64,000 bases of DNA from Sporosarcina sp. FSL K6-1522 (GCF_038622445.1 NZ_CP152019.1:124001-188000); one strand, 5' to 3'. Positions 15,484 to 25,034 are shown, numbered from the stretch's first letter. Numbers and translations: made by a program. Notes: generated from the sequence alone by a model not told the origin.

Positions 15484-16674
15484 TCAAACAATATGTTGAG
15501 CTTCCATTGAACGAACAGCCTTTTCCATTTGTGTAACCGCTCTCTCTACAATTGCACGAGGACAGGCAAGGTTCATTCGAACAAAACCTTCGCCTCCTGG
15601 ACCAAATACGTAGCCTTGATTCAACGCGACTTTTGCTTGTGCTAAAAACAACTTCTCCAATTCCTCTGCTGTAAATCCTAACTCTCGACAATCAATCCAA
15701 GCCAGATAGGTCGATTCCAAAGGACGAACCTTCAAGGCTGGTAAATGAGTTTCAAAGTATTCCGTTATAAATTGTAGATTTTCATAAATATGATCCAAAC
15801 ATTCTTCTAACCATTGTTCTCCGAAATTATAGGCAGCTTCCGTTGCAGCTACTCCGAATGTATTCGTCATTCCAAGAAAATACTTTTCAGTTTCCGCTAC
15901 AAATGCTTCTCGCAACGATTTATTTGAAATCATAATATTTGAGGCTTGCAAGCCTGCAAGATTAAACGTTTTACTTGGCGCCGTACAAATAATGCTGTTA
16001 TCGGCAAACTCCTCTGATATAGCCGCAAATGGGGTATATACATTCGGGTTAAAGACGAGATCCGAGTGAATTTCATCGGATACTACCAGGATATTATGTT
16101 CTAAACAGATATCCCCAAGTCGTTTTAGTTCCTCTTTAGTCCATACACGTCCCCCCGGATTATGCGGATTACAAAGAAACAACATTTTAACCGAAGAATC
16201 TATTTTTGAAATCAAATCTTCAAAATCCATCTCATAGCGATCACCAGTATATAGAAGCGGGTTAAAGACAACTTGTCGATTGTGACTCTCGATTGATTTC
16301 ATAAACGGATAATAAACAGGCGGCTGTACAATAATCTTATCCCCAGGTTCACTAAAAGCTTGTACGATTAAACTAAGTGCAGGAACGACGCCAGGACTTG
16401 AACAAATCCATTCTTTTTCAACAAGCCAATTATGCCGCCTTTTCATCCAAGAGATCACAGCGTCATAATAGCCTTCCATTCTTACCGTATACCCGAATAT
16501 GCCGTGTTCAGCTTGCGACTGAATGGCTTGTATCACTTCATCAGGGACTTTGAAATCCATATCCGCAACCCACAGGGGAAGCAAATCCTTTTCACCGAAT
16601 AATTCCTCCGTTGCATCCCACTTCACACTTGACGTGTTATGACGATTAATCACTTTGTTAAAATCGTATTTCAT
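15484..16674 (-). CDS. patB: PatB/MalY-type aminotransferase-fold C-S beta-lyase
   Basis: This 396-residue protein starts at ATG 16674 (MKYDFNKVINRHNTSS) behind AAAGGAGAT. The N-terminal NTSSVKWD and LPLWVADMDF are hallmarks of the MalY/PatB group. The PLP lysine is in TAPSKTFNLAGLQ and the PLP contact in CNPHNPGGRVW. These enzymes cleave the C-S bond of cystathionine and other cysteine S-conjugates to a thiol, pyruvate and ammonia. Two promoters, each containing the 20-bp island motif, precede the gene. Next to an M20 amidohydrolase and an MFS permease, it probably handles acylated cysteine conjugates. Confidence 0.88.
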   Translation of the reverse strand: MKYDFNKVINRHNTSSVKWDATEELFGEKDLLPLWVADMDFKVPDEVIQAIQSQAEHGIFGYTVRMEGYYDAVISWMKRRHNWLVEKEWICSSPGVVPALSLIVQAFSEPGDKIIVQPPVYYPFMKSIESHNRQVVFNPLLYTGDRYEMDFEDLISKIDSSVKMLFLCNPHNPGGRVWTKEELKRLGDICLEHNILVVSDEIHSDLVFNPNVYTPFAAISEEFADNSIICTAPSKTFNLAGLQASNIMISNKSLREAFVAETEKYFLGMTNTFGVAATEAAYNFGEQWLEECLDHIYENLQFITEYFETHLPALKVRPLESTYLAWIDCRELGFTAEELEKLFLAQAKVALNQGYVFGPGGEGFVRMNLACPRAIVERAVTQMEKAVRSMEAQHIV

Positions 16675-16727
16675 CTTAAGGATCTCCTTTCCATTCATCA
16701 AACTTTGTCTATATTCTCACTTCATGT

Positions 16728-16757
16728 TAGTATAGCAACTAAACTATAAAACACCAA
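16728..16757 (-). promoter_or_regulatory. patB promoter 1 with 20-bp operator-like motif
   Basis: The plus strand reads TAGTATAGCAACTAAACTAT at 16728-16747, identical in all 20 bases to 20091-20110. On the minus strand it covers the spacer and the TATACT -10 box (extended TGC), with TTGGTG as the -35 four bases away. Confidence 0.7.
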
Positions 16758-16809
16758 CGCTTTATCCATAAAAGAAGGATATATGGTTACCCAGTCAAGA
16801 ATCTGAAAT

Positions 16810-16839
16810 TAGTATGACAACCAAACTATTTACCGTCAA
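16810..16839 (-). promoter_or_regulatory. patB promoter 2 with diverged operator-like motif
   Basis: TAGTATGACAACCAAACTAT (16810-16829) matches the motif in 17 of 20 positions. TTGACG lies four bases beyond, and the 17-nt spacing to CATACT is the same as in the other two sites. Confidence 0.65.
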
Positions 16840-17097
16840 TACTAAACTTTGAAAAGTAAAATCAATCTATTAATTCAACTATTTCCATTCAAATTGAAAC
16901 AGAAAACTCCCGTCATTATTATTAGACTCACTTAATTTCAAGTGACTTTATTGAAAAAATTGAAGTCTTATATTTGAGATGTCCATGTAACAGTCCAACA
17001 GTTAAAAACTTATTCGATGTCTGCTGTATCGTTCCCTAGTCGTATCAGAATATTCTTTTGCTCCAAAGTCCTTTCAAACATTGCAGCACAAATGTAT
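16840..17097. other. Intergenic stretch without recognised features
   Basis: Upstream of the two patB promoters the sequence is AT-rich. I see no terminator for the MFS gene and no open frame with a start signal. Confidence 0.4.
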
Positions 17098-18411
17098 TTA
17101 TAATTTTTTCATTGCTAAAACGCCTGCTAATATCGCGCCCAATAAACCTGCTCCGACTAAAAAGTACAATGCACTGCTATAATTACCCGTCAAACTGATG
17201 AAAAAACCAAACAGAACTGGAGAAAGCGCTCCGAACCCAACTGCTATTCCATTTAAAGTTCCCGCAGCGGTAGAGATTGCTTTGCTAGGAACCATACTCT
17301 GCAGCAACGTAAAGATAGCAGGCACGGCCATCGTTACAACACCTTGACCAAAAGCGATTAACACGGCTGCAAGGTAGTTATTTTCAACAATTGTTCCAAA
17401 GTAAACTCCTACACAACAGAGAAGTTCTGCCAGTAAGATAACAGGTGCACTTCTCCCTATTTTGTCACTCAAAAAACCAGAGCTGGCGCTGAATAGGATT
17501 CCAAATAGAAATGGTAAAGCTGCTAACCATCCCATTTCTGCCCAAGAAAATCCACGTGCTTGTTTCAAATAACTCGGTAACCATGTTGCTAATCCCCAGC
17601 CGATAATGGAAATGGTTCCGAAGGTAAAGACCAATAACCAGAATTGATAGTTTAAAATGAATGGTTTTACCCGTTCCCAGAAAGACTCTTTTACTGAGGT
17701 ATTTACGTTCTGATCTTGCTCGACTTTAGCAATTTCTTCTTCAATATATTTGAGTTCCAGTTCATTAACCTTTTTATGCTTTCGAGGGGTATCTGCAGTA
17801 TAAAACCAAATCAAACTTAATGGAATTAAGCTCACTATAAGAGCGAAAAAGAAAGTTGACTGCCAAGAGAACGTGACAACAAGGAAGGTGAAAATCGGTA
17901 TAGCCACTGCTTGAGATAACGATTGACCGACAACCCATGTTGAATTCGCACGCCCTCGCTCCTTCGGCGGGAACCAATTCCTAACAAACGTGTTCTGCAT
18001 TGGATAATAAAATCCTTCTCCAATTCCCAATATGATCCTAGCAGCAATTAGCATAGCAAAGCTACCCGAAATCCCCCCAAGGAATAAGGAAATACATATA
18101 AGGATATAGGCCATTACCATTGATTTACGCGGTCCTAAATAGTCTCCCAGCGGGGCTAATACGACGTTAGCAATGGCATAGGCACCCAAAAACGTAGTCA
18201 TCAATAGCCCAATTTTTACCGGGTCCCCAAGTATCCCCATTTGAGTGAGAAATTTTTCATCTGCTACTATAATTGAAATATTAACACGGTCTAAGTAAAG
18301 AACTGTAATCCCAATAAGCATAATCACAAGTAGATGAAAACGCTGCCTGGATGGCTTACCTGTTGTAGTTTCTTCCACGATTTTTAATTCTTCCGAAACT
18401 TTTGCCGTCAT
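17098..18411 (-). CDS. MFS transporter, anion:cation symporter (ACS) type
   Basis: This 437-residue protein starts at ATG 18411 (MTAKVSEELK) behind GGGGTGG. It has about twelve helices with LYLDRVNISIIVADEKF in helix 1, GDYLGPRKS in loop 2-3, and RIILGIGEGFYYPMQNTFVRNWFPPKERGRA (read in parts) typical of hexuronate/phthalate-type ACS carriers. A longer central loop (about 205-250) is charged. It sits between the M20 amidohydrolase and the PatB-like lyase genes, so its substrate is probably the organic acid these enzymes process. No promoter motif of the island type is seen directly before it. Confidence 0.85.
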   Translation of the reverse strand: MTAKVSEELKIVEETTTGKPSRQRFHLLVIMLIGITVLYLDRVNISIIVADEKFLTQMGILGDPVKIGLLMTTFLGAYAIANVVLAPLGDYLGPRKSMVMAYILICISLFLGGISGSFAMLIAARIILGIGEGFYYPMQNTFVRNWFPPKERGRANSTWVVGQSLSQAVAIPIFTFLVVTFSWQSTFFFALIVSLIPLSLIWFYTADTPRKHKKVNELELKYIEEEIAKVEQDQNVNTSVKESFWERVKPFILNYQFWLLVFTFGTISIIGWGLATWLPSYLKQARGFSWAEMGWLAALPFLFGILFSASSGFLSDKIGRSAPVILLAELLCCVGVYFGTIVENNYLAAVLIAFGQGVVTMAVPAIFTLLQSMVPSKAISTAAGTLNGIAVGFGALSPVLFGFFISLTGNYSSALYFLVGAGLLGAILAGVLAMKKL

Positions 18412-18660
18412 ATATTCCACCCCATTTTTTACGAACTATTGGTCCAACTCGAATTTCTAGTTTCCATGTTTTAAAAATACCGAGGGATCAAACAAACTAT
18501 TTATATCCATATCGTTGCTGACCTAAAATCTGCACCCCTTAGGCTGACAAATCAACCTCTGAAAAATGTATTCTTTATGCTTGCTTCAATGCCTTAACGA
18601 GGGAGAAGATTCGTCTGAACAAATAGATCTTCTAAAGTTTAATCTGTTTCTCGCCTAAAA

Positions 18661-19905
18661 TTAGTTGTTTTTTTCATTTTGAAGAAAATCTATCGCGTAT
18701 TGAACTGTTGCAGCGACACCTAATTTCAGGACATCTTCATCAAGATCGAAATAAGCATTATGATGTTCCGCCCCCGTCCCTTTTTCCTCATTTTGAATAC
18801 CGACGAATGCAAAGACACCTGGGAAATGCTTTTGGTATTGGGCAAAGGGTTCGGATGCCATCCAAGCAGGATGATTCATAATAGCATTTGCACCGAGCGA
18901 TGATTTGACCGCATTCTCTGCAATTGAAGAACATCGTTCATCGTTGTAAACCAATAAATCGACCGCTTTTGGCTTTGCTATAAATTCGAATGTGCAATGA
19001 TGTAAATCACATATCTTTTCCAAAAGTCGAATAAACTGTTGTTCAGCCTTCACGCCTTGCTCATAATGCAGGTATCTTGCCGTTCCACTAAAGCCCAAGT
19101 CTTCAGGAATCACATTGGCGGCTCCTCCTGCTGAAATCTGCCCAATTGAATAGGTGATCGCTTGAAATGGGTCAAGTGCATTTAACCGCATGGCCCGTAA
19201 AGACTGATAAAAATCCGTAAAACAATCCAAAGGGGATATCGCTAAGTCCGGTCTTGAACCATGACCACTCTTCCCTTTAAGCACCACGTCAAATAGAAAA
19301 GCAGCTGCCATCCGTGGTCCGGGATCCACCGAAATCTTCCCCGAGGGCAAGTCCGACTTGAGGTGAATTCCCCAGATTCCGTCCGCTCCTATCTCAAGTA
19401 GTCTTTGTAAAAGATTTTGAATACCTCCCCCGATCTCCTCCCCTTGTTCAAAAACAAGAATCACCTTACCATTCACCTTGTCCTTATTTTGGGTTAGTAT
19501 TTTTGCCGCGCCAAGGAGCATTGCCGTATGTCCATCATGACCGCATGTATGGGCAGCACCCTCATGTTGTGAAATCACTACTTTTTCCTGCTTTAAGTTT
19601 GTTTCTTCCTCATCCATTGGGAGTGCATCCAAATCTGCCCTTAAAATGATGCTCTTCCCCCCGTTCTCTCCTTCGATTATTCCGATAATACCGCCATCTG
19701 GAACAATCTCATACGGAATGCCCATTTTCTCCAATTCTTCTGTAACGACTTTCATCGTTCTTACTTCTTGCATACTAATCTCGGGGTGTAAATGCAAATC
19801 CCTTCTTATATCAATTACATATTGTTCCACTTTTTCAGCCAGCAATAATGGTCCCGTATTATTCATACGTAAATTTAAGTGTTCAACAAAATTCGATGTG
19901 TTCAC
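18661..19905 (-). CDS. M20-family amidohydrolase (N-acyl-amino-acid type)
   Basis: This 414-residue protein starts at GTG 19905, seven bases after GGAGG. It has the M20D amidohydrolase motifs: LHLHPEIS, Cys/His in HTCGHDGHT, Glu-Glu in FEQGEEIGGG, WGIHLKS, GSRPD and AEHHNAYFD. Related enzymes (AbgB, IAA-amino acid hydrolases, YxeP) remove acyl groups from N-acylated amino acids. Its promoter carries the 20-bp island motif next to the divergent MarR gene. With the permease and C-S lyase it suggests uptake, deacylation and cleavage of N-acyl-cysteine S-conjugates; this is inference. Confidence 0.88.
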   Translation of the reverse strand: MNTSNFVEHLNLRMNNTGPLLLAEKVEQYVIDIRRDLHLHPEISMQEVRTMKVVTEELEKMGIPYEIVPDGGIIGIIEGENGGKSIILRADLDALPMDEEETNLKQEKVVISQHEGAAHTCGHDGHTAMLLGAAKILTQNKDKVNGKVILVFEQGEEIGGGIQNLLQRLLEIGADGIWGIHLKSDLPSGKISVDPGPRMAAAFLFDVVLKGKSGHGSRPDLAISPLDCFTDFYQSLRAMRLNALDPFQAITYSIGQISAGGAANVIPEDLGFSGTARYLHYEQGVKAEQQFIRLLEKICDLHHCTFEFIAKPKAVDLLVYNDERCSSIAENAVKSSLGANAIMNHPAWMASEPFAQYQKHFPGVFAFVGIQNEEKGTGAEHHNAYFDLDEDVLKLGVAATVQYAIDFLQNEKNN

Positions 19906-20090
19906 AAAGTAGCCTCCATTTCATTACTTTTAAAAAGGGGTTCTTCCCTAACATGTTAAAGTTATAACCAAAATGAAAGGGCTTACAAATTTGATGATAA
20001 AAATCAATTCGTTTACTAAAACACCTCCATATCGCCGAGTTAAGCAATGATTTCCAGCGATATTTATTTTCCTGACTAGGAATTTAAAAG

Positions 20091-20120
20091 TAGTATAGCA
20101 ACTAAACTATCCAGCGTCAA
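20091..20120 (-). promoter_or_regulatory. Promoter of the M20 amidohydrolase gene with 20-bp operator-like motif
   Basis: TAGTATAGCAACTAAACTAT is at 20091-20110. On the minus strand TTGACG (20120-20115), a 17-nt spacer and TATACT form a good sigma-A promoter, with the motif filling spacer and -10. Confidence 0.75.
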
Positions 20121-20226
20121 CTACGAATTCAGAAAAGTTAGACCAATCCACAAATTCAATGATTTCTATTTGCAAAGTTGGACTATGAACGTTTTTACTT
20201 CACATTAAAACATAAATCCCCGTCAT

Positions 20227-20256
20227 TTAGACATAAAATACAAGCATGCTATACTA
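20227..20256 (+). promoter_or_regulatory. Promoter of the MarR-family gene
   Basis: TTAGAC, 17 nt and TATACT. The last ten bases (TGCTATACTA) equal the end of the island motif; the rest does not match, so autoregulation is possible but weaker. Confidence 0.45.
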
Positions 20257-20340
20257 ATAACAGCGATATTTACCAAGCAAAATTCTCTTTTAAATTCATT
20301 TTGAACTAGGATAACTGTTAACGAGGATGGAGGAGTGAAG

Positions 20341-20790
20341 ATGGACAAGGAGAAAATTTTCCACGAAATGATGGAAACTGTTTATGAATATTCAAGAAAA
20401 ATAAATGCCTATGAAAGCATTCCCCGAAAATACGGGACCGAAGATGAACTATACATGGTAGAAGCCCATACCATCAATCTCATCGGAGATAAAGTCCAAA
20501 CAAACATCTCAGAGCTTGCAGAATTGACCAATAAAACAAAAGGCGCCCTTTCCCAAATGGTGGATCGCCTTATCAAAAAAGGAATGGTTATCAAGTCAAA
20601 GAACCCACTTGATAACCGGGAAGTCATTATCCAATTAACTGAAAAAGGGAAAGTCGTTTATGATTTTCATAAAAAATTGGATAAACTGGAATATCGAAGA
20701 CTTTTAAAAGATCTGCCTGAATTTACAGCGGAAGATTTTTTAAAGTATACCCAAATTTCAACAGTGCTTCTGAATGGCGTTAAACTCTAA
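20341..20790 (+). CDS. MarR-family transcriptional regulator
   Basis: This 149-residue protein starts at ATG 20341, seven bases after GGAGGA. The winged helix is clear: NISELAELTNKTKGALSQMVDRLIKKG followed by KSKNPLDNREVIIQLTEKG (read in parts), with a C-terminal dimerisation helix. It is divergent from the amidohydrolase, permease and lyase genes and is the natural candidate for the repressor that binds the TAGTATAGCAACTAAACTAT sites. MarR ligands are often phenolic or thiol-reactive compounds; the ligand is unknown here. Confidence 0.88.
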   Translation: MDKEKIFHEMMETVYEYSRKINAYESIPRKYGTEDELYMVEAHTINLIGDKVQTNISELAELTNKTKGALSQMVDRLIKKGMVIKSKNPLDNREVIIQLTEKGKVVYDFHKKLDKLEYRRLLKDLPEFTAEDFLKYTQISTVLLNGVKL

Positions 20791-20879
20791 GTTTGCAGCC
20801 ATGACAAAGTTGACCTGCTAACCGTAAGGATTTTCCCTGAGTTACAATTCGATTTGACAAACGTATTTAAAGAATGAAA

Positions 20880-20924
20880 AATAACCCACCGTCCGGAGAA
20901 TAGATACCGTACGGCGGGCTATTT
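20880..20924. terminator. Convergent terminator hairpin
   Basis: AATAGCCCGCCGTACGG pairs with CCGGACGGTGGGTTATT with several wobbles. It separates the MarR and bmrA genes. Confidence 0.7.
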
Positions 20925-20939
20925 AATATGAGGTATATC

Positions 20940-22673
20940 CTACGCCAATTGCTGCTCAGCAAATTCCCGGTACAGCGCATGGGATTGCGTCAATTCGTGA
21001 TGGGTTCCCATGCCTGTCACTTGCCCGTTTTCGATAAAGATGATTTTATCTGCATCGACAATTGTGGATAGCCTGTGGGCGATAACAAATGTTGTGCGTC
21101 CCTCCATTAATCGCGTGAGCGCTTCTTGCACGACACCTTCCGATTGGCTGTCGAGGCTTGCGGTCGCTTCGTCCATCATTAATATTTTCGGGTCCCGCAG
21201 AAAAGCCCGGGCAATCGCAATACGCTGCCTTTGCCCTCCTGAAAGTTTGACACCGCGCTCGCCAACTTCGGTATCCAAACCTTTTGAAAAGCTTTTAATA
21301 AATTCATCCGCATAGGCCATTTCAGTAACTTCCCACAGTCGTTCGTCCGGAATACTGGCACCATTCTCTAAACCGTAGCATAAATTTTCACGAATCGTCC
21401 CCGCCATCATGGCACTTTCTTGTGACACATAGCCAATTTGACTGCGCCACGAGGCCATCGATAGCTCTTTAATCGGTACATCACCAATGCAAATTTCACC
21501 AGCCGTCGGTTCATAGAATCGTTCCAACAAGCCAAACATCGTCGTTTTCCCTCCGCCACTCGGTCCAGCAAAGGCAATCATTTCACCTGGCTGCGCTTCG
21601 AAAGATATATGACTAATGACTGGCTCATCTTCCTCATAAGCAAATGATACGTCCACCACTTGAACGGGCTTACCTGTAATATCCATCGCCAAGCCAGCCT
21701 GCCCTTCTTCCAATGGTAGCTCTAAAATATCGATAATCCGCTCTGTTGCGCCTTTTGCTTTTTGCAACTGCGTAAAGAACATCGCAAAGGATGTAATCGG
21801 GAAAATGATTTGGAATAAATAGAGTAAGAAGGCAACAAGCTCCCCTGTTGACATCGTGCCGCTTGCAACACGCATACCGCCGTAACCGATAATCATGACG
21901 ATGACGACCATAACCACCAAATACATAAAAGGAGCAATCAAAGCGGTAATACGCGCTTCCTTCAAGCCAAACTTGAGTAACTTCTTAATGCCCGCTTTGC
22001 CACTTGCCTCTTCATTCAATTCCGCATTAGAAGCTTTCATTAAGCGTATTTCACCAAGCGTTTGTTGAATATTTCCTGTAAAAACAGCCGTTTCATCTTG
22101 TAAGCCCCGAGAGATTTTTGCCATTCTCGTTCCCAAAGGCACCATGATCGCCACCGTAATAGGCACTGCCAGTAACATAATAAGCGTCATCTTCCAGTCC
22201 ATCACAAGCAGAATAATGACCGCACCAATGATCGAAATGATTCCCGTAATGAATTGCGGAAAATGTTGTGTAATCAATTCTTTCACAATTCCTGTGTCAT
22301 TGACAACACGGCTGACCGTTTCCCCACTCGATTCCTTATCGAAATAACTGACCGGCAAACGAATCAGCTTTACCCACATCCGTTCTCGTAACCTCGCCAC
22401 GACCTTTTGTCCGACATAGCTTAGTAAATAAATCGAGACCCCATCAATAACCGCTTGGGCAATAAATGCTACCCCAATCGCAATCATGATTGGGACACTT
22501 AGCGAAGCGACAGAAAAGCCATCCACTAGATTTTTTGTTAACAGCGGAACAACCAAACCCGCAAGCGTTGTCAACACGCCCGCTGTTAAACCAATCGCTA
22601 ATGCGAGCTTCGGGATTCCTGTAGATAAAATAAGAGAGAAAAACGGCTTCAAGCCGGTTTGTTTCTTGTCCAT
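20940..22673 (-). CDS. bmrA: Multidrug ABC transporter, fused permease/ATPase (BmrA-like)
   Basis: This 577-residue half-transporter has six N-terminal helices and a C-terminal ATPase. KPFFSLILSTG, LTKNLVDGFS, KLIRLPVSYFDKESSGETVSRV and QDETAVFTGNIQQTL closely match BmrA of B. subtilis (589 residues) from memory. The ATPase has Walker A GPSGGGKTT, Q-loop GYVSQES, signature LSGGQRQR, Walker B ILMMDEATASLD and the switch AHRLS. BmrA homodimers export lipophilic drugs. The gene has GGGAGTGATACATA before ATG and stands alone. Confidence 0.92.
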   Translation of the reverse strand: MDKKQTGLKPFFSLILSTGIPKLALAIGLTAGVLTTLAGLVVPLLTKNLVDGFSVASLSVPIMIAIGVAFIAQAVIDGVSIYLLSYVGQKVVARLRERMWVKLIRLPVSYFDKESSGETVSRVVNDTGIVKELITQHFPQFITGIISIIGAVIILLVMDWKMTLIMLLAVPITVAIMVPLGTRMAKISRGLQDETAVFTGNIQQTLGEIRLMKASNAELNEEASGKAGIKKLLKFGLKEARITALIAPFMYLVVMVVIVMIIGYGGMRVASGTMSTGELVAFLLYLFQIIFPITSFAMFFTQLQKAKGATERIIDILELPLEEGQAGLAMDITGKPVQVVDVSFAYEEDEPVISHISFEAQPGEMIAFAGPSGGGKTTMFGLLERFYEPTAGEICIGDVPIKELSMASWRSQIGYVSQESAMMAGTIRENLCYGLENGASIPDERLWEVTEMAYADEFIKSFSKGLDTEVGERGVKLSGGQRQRIAIARAFLRDPKILMMDEATASLDSQSEGVVQEALTRLMEGRTTFVIAHRLSTIVDADKIIFIENGQVTGMGTHHELTQSHALYREFAEQQLA

Positions 22674-22804
22674 TATGTATCACTCCCATCTGATTGACGA
22701 ACTATTTGCCATCCATCAGATAGACAAACACTTACAATCAATCTCTCCCCTATTCTACAACATCCAGGCAGATTTCAACTGCTTTCACGCCCTTTAAAAA
22801 TAAC

Positions 22805-22849
22805 AAAAAAGATTAGAAAGGACCACAATCTCCGCGCCCTTCCTAATCT
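22805..22849 (-). terminator. Terminator of the aminotransferase gene
   Basis: AGATTAG and CTAATCT arms with an inner AAGG/CCTT stem; TTTTTT follows on the minus strand. Confidence 0.8.
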
Positions 22850-22853
22850 CTTA

Positions 22854-24029
22854 TTACTTCGCTACACAAATTTCCAATTTCTTCAATTGTTCCACCGCTT
22901 TTTGTATGTTCTCCACTTTCTGCACAAGCGCCAATCGGACAAACCCAGCACCTTCAGAACCGAATATGCTGCCCGGAACCATGACGACGCCACATTGCTC
23001 AATGACTTCGAAGACAAACGCTTTATCATCCATGTCATACGGATATTTCGCCCAGACGAACATGCCGCCATTGGACGGTGTCGCTTCCCAACCGATGTCA
23101 CGCATGCCCGCCATCAATACTTGATGACGCTCTGTAAACACTTTGCGCAAACGATCGGTAATTTCCTCTGCGTTATCCAATGCCGTAACCGCCGCATCTT
23201 GTATCGGTCCAAACGTTCCGTAATCTAAATTAGACTTCAACTGTTTAATGATGCGAATCATCTCCGCATTCCCAGCAATATAGGCGATGCGCGCACCTGC
23301 AAGACTGAAGCTTTTCGATAAGGAGTTGATTTCCATCCCAACTTCCATTGCCCCTGGTGTTGCTAGGAAACTAATCGGTGAGTCACCGCTAAAATAATAT
23401 TCCGAGTAAGCAGCGTCATGCAGCACAAGGATATTATGTTTCTTAGCAAACGCCACCACTTTGTCGAAGAATGTCGCATCTGGCAACGCTGGAACTGGGT
23501 TTCCAGGTAAATTTAAAATTAGCAATTTCGCTTTCGCCGCAACATCTGCAGGAATGGCATCCAAATCCGGTAAAAAGCCATTTTCTGCACGTAGCGGCAT
23601 GTAATAAGGAACGGCTCCAGCGAGCTTAATGCCCGTGTCATAAGCCACATAAGCAGGATTCGTCGTCAGCACGATATCCCCTTCATTACAAAAAGCGAAT
23701 GGTAAATGGACAAGTCCTTCTTGAGAACCCATTGTCTGAATGATTTCTGTTTCTGGATTTAACGTCACACCTGAACGCCGTTGGTAATAGTTCACAACAG
23801 CCTCGTTAAATCGTTTGGTGCCGCCAAGTGTGTAGCCATATGTAGTTGCCAACGCGCTTTGTTCGGATAATACACGTCGAACTTTTTCATCTGGTGGAAG
23901 GTCTGGACTTCCAAGACTTAAATCAATCAATTCAGCGCCTGTCGCTTTTTTCGCTTCGGCAGCTGCTTTTAAATCTCCAAAAATAGCTGGTTCAAATATG
24001 GACATTTTGAGAGATGGTTCGATTTTCAA
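22854..24029 (-). CDS. Class I/II PLP-dependent aminotransferase (PatA/DapL-like)
   Basis: This 391-residue protein starts at TTG 24029 behind AAGGAGTGC. It shows SLGSPDLPPDEKV, GSQEGLVHLPFAF, NLPGNPVPALPD and the PLP lysine in NSLSKSFSLAGARIAY, followed by a C-terminal arginine region (GAGFVRLAL). The sequence belongs to fold-type I class I aminotransferases, close to the group containing LL-diaminopimelate aminotransferases and Bacillus PatA/YugH. The amino donor cannot be told from sequence. The gene is alone, with its own terminator. Confidence 0.85.
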   Translation of the reverse strand: MKIEPSLKMSIFEPAIFGDLKAAAEAKKATGAELIDLSLGSPDLPPDEKVRRVLSEQSALATTYGYTLGGTKRFNEAVVNYYQRRSGVTLNPETEIIQTMGSQEGLVHLPFAFCNEGDIVLTTNPAYVAYDTGIKLAGAVPYYMPLRAENGFLPDLDAIPADVAAKAKLLILNLPGNPVPALPDATFFDKVVAFAKKHNILVLHDAAYSEYYFSGDSPISFLATPGAMEVGMEINSLSKSFSLAGARIAYIAGNAEMIRIIKQLKSNLDYGTFGPIQDAAVTALDNAEEITDRLRKVFTERHQVLMAGMRDIGWEATPSNGGMFVWAKYPYDMDDKAFVFEVIEQCGVVMVPGSIFGSEGAGFVRLALVQKVENIQKAVEQLKKLEICVAK

Positions 24030-24126
24030 TATAAAGCACTCCTTACTAGATAAATAACTCCAATTGCTATTCTACCACAAGGTTTATCACTATTGGGAAT
24101 AAACACAGTTGTAAGAATACTAACGC

Positions 24127-24162
24127 GGAAAATCCTGAAGAAAACGTTCCCTCAGGATTTCC
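24127..24162. other. Inverted repeat downstream of the AIM24-type gene
   Basis: GGAAAATCCTGA and TCAGGATTTCC form a hairpin, but no clear T run follows. It may be a weak terminator. Confidence 0.4.
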
Positions 24163-24172
24163 ACATTATCAT

Positions 24173-24871
24173 TTAGGACTGGGTGCCTCCACTTAAATAC
24201 ACTTCTTCAAACGGTTGAATGATGACAAAGCCTTCACCCGAAAACTCCATTTGAATAGACTCGCCACTACCTCGACCAAGAAATGTTCGGAAGCTAATAT
24301 CGGTGCGGAACTCAGGCGTTAAATCGCCCGACCAAGCGACCGTCGCATTGGGATCTGTTACAACTGGCTCTCCAGGACGAACAAGCAACGTTAACGGTTC
24401 AAAATGCGTCGTAATCGCAACTTTCCCTGTTCCCCATAATGTCACATTGAACAATCCACCCGACATCATCCCCGCCACTTTGCGCATCAGTTTAATATCC
24501 CACTCAATGCCCGGTTCAAACGCCAAAAGGTCATTACCATTTACCGTAATCGATTCATTATTCAAATCGAAAATAGTAATCTTTTTCCCTTGATCCGCTA
24601 AGTATAATCGACCATTCCCGGTTGCTTTCATCAATGAAGTACCTTCACCTGTAAGTGCTTTTTTGAACATCATGCCGACCCCATGCTCCAGCATTCTTTC
24701 CCGTTCGAATTTAATCTGCCCCGTATAGGAAATCATTGAACCCGTTTTCGCCCATACCATGTCTGATAAATTCACTTCCAAAATACGCGGTGTTTCCAAT
24801 TCAAAGTACTCACTCACCTGATCGTCCTGTTGCGTTTGTTTAATGAATTCACTAATTGTATACTTGCCCAT
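24173..24871 (-). CDS. AIM24-family protein
   Basis: This 232-residue protein begins MGKYTISEFIKQTQQ behind AAAGGGGAG. It has the glycine-rich beta pattern of the AIM24 (DUF124) family: VWAKTGSMISYTGQIKFER, GNGRLYLADQGKK, NGNDLLAFEPGIEWDIK and FSGEGFVIIQPFEE. The fold is a beta-helix-like trimer of unknown function. A second, distant member (TIGR00266 type) lies at 47187-47987. Confidence 0.85.
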   Translation of the reverse strand: MGKYTISEFIKQTQQDDQVSEYFELETPRILEVNLSDMVWAKTGSMISYTGQIKFERERMLEHGVGMMFKKALTGEGTSLMKATGNGRLYLADQGKKITIFDLNNESITVNGNDLLAFEPGIEWDIKLMRKVAGMMSGGLFNVTLWGTGKVAITTHFEPLTLLVRPGEPVVTDPNATVAWSGDLTPEFRTDISFRTFLGRGSGESIQMEFSGEGFVIIQPFEEVYLSGGTQS

Positions 24872-25002
24872 TCAACTCTCCCCTTTCGACCATTCACACT
24901 GCCTATACATACGTGTGGATTGGGGAAAAGATTCAATCATATGTAAAGTGTGATTTTATTCTAGGCATATTCAAATGCAATAGCCCGGCATCCAACCATA
25001 TG

Positions 25003-25034
25003 AAAAAAACCCCGAAGAGATTGCCCCTTCAGGA
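25003..25034 (-). terminator. Terminator of the acyl-CoA dehydrogenase gene
   Basis: CCTGAAG pairs with CTTCGGG and is followed by seven T on the minus strand. Confidence 0.75.
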
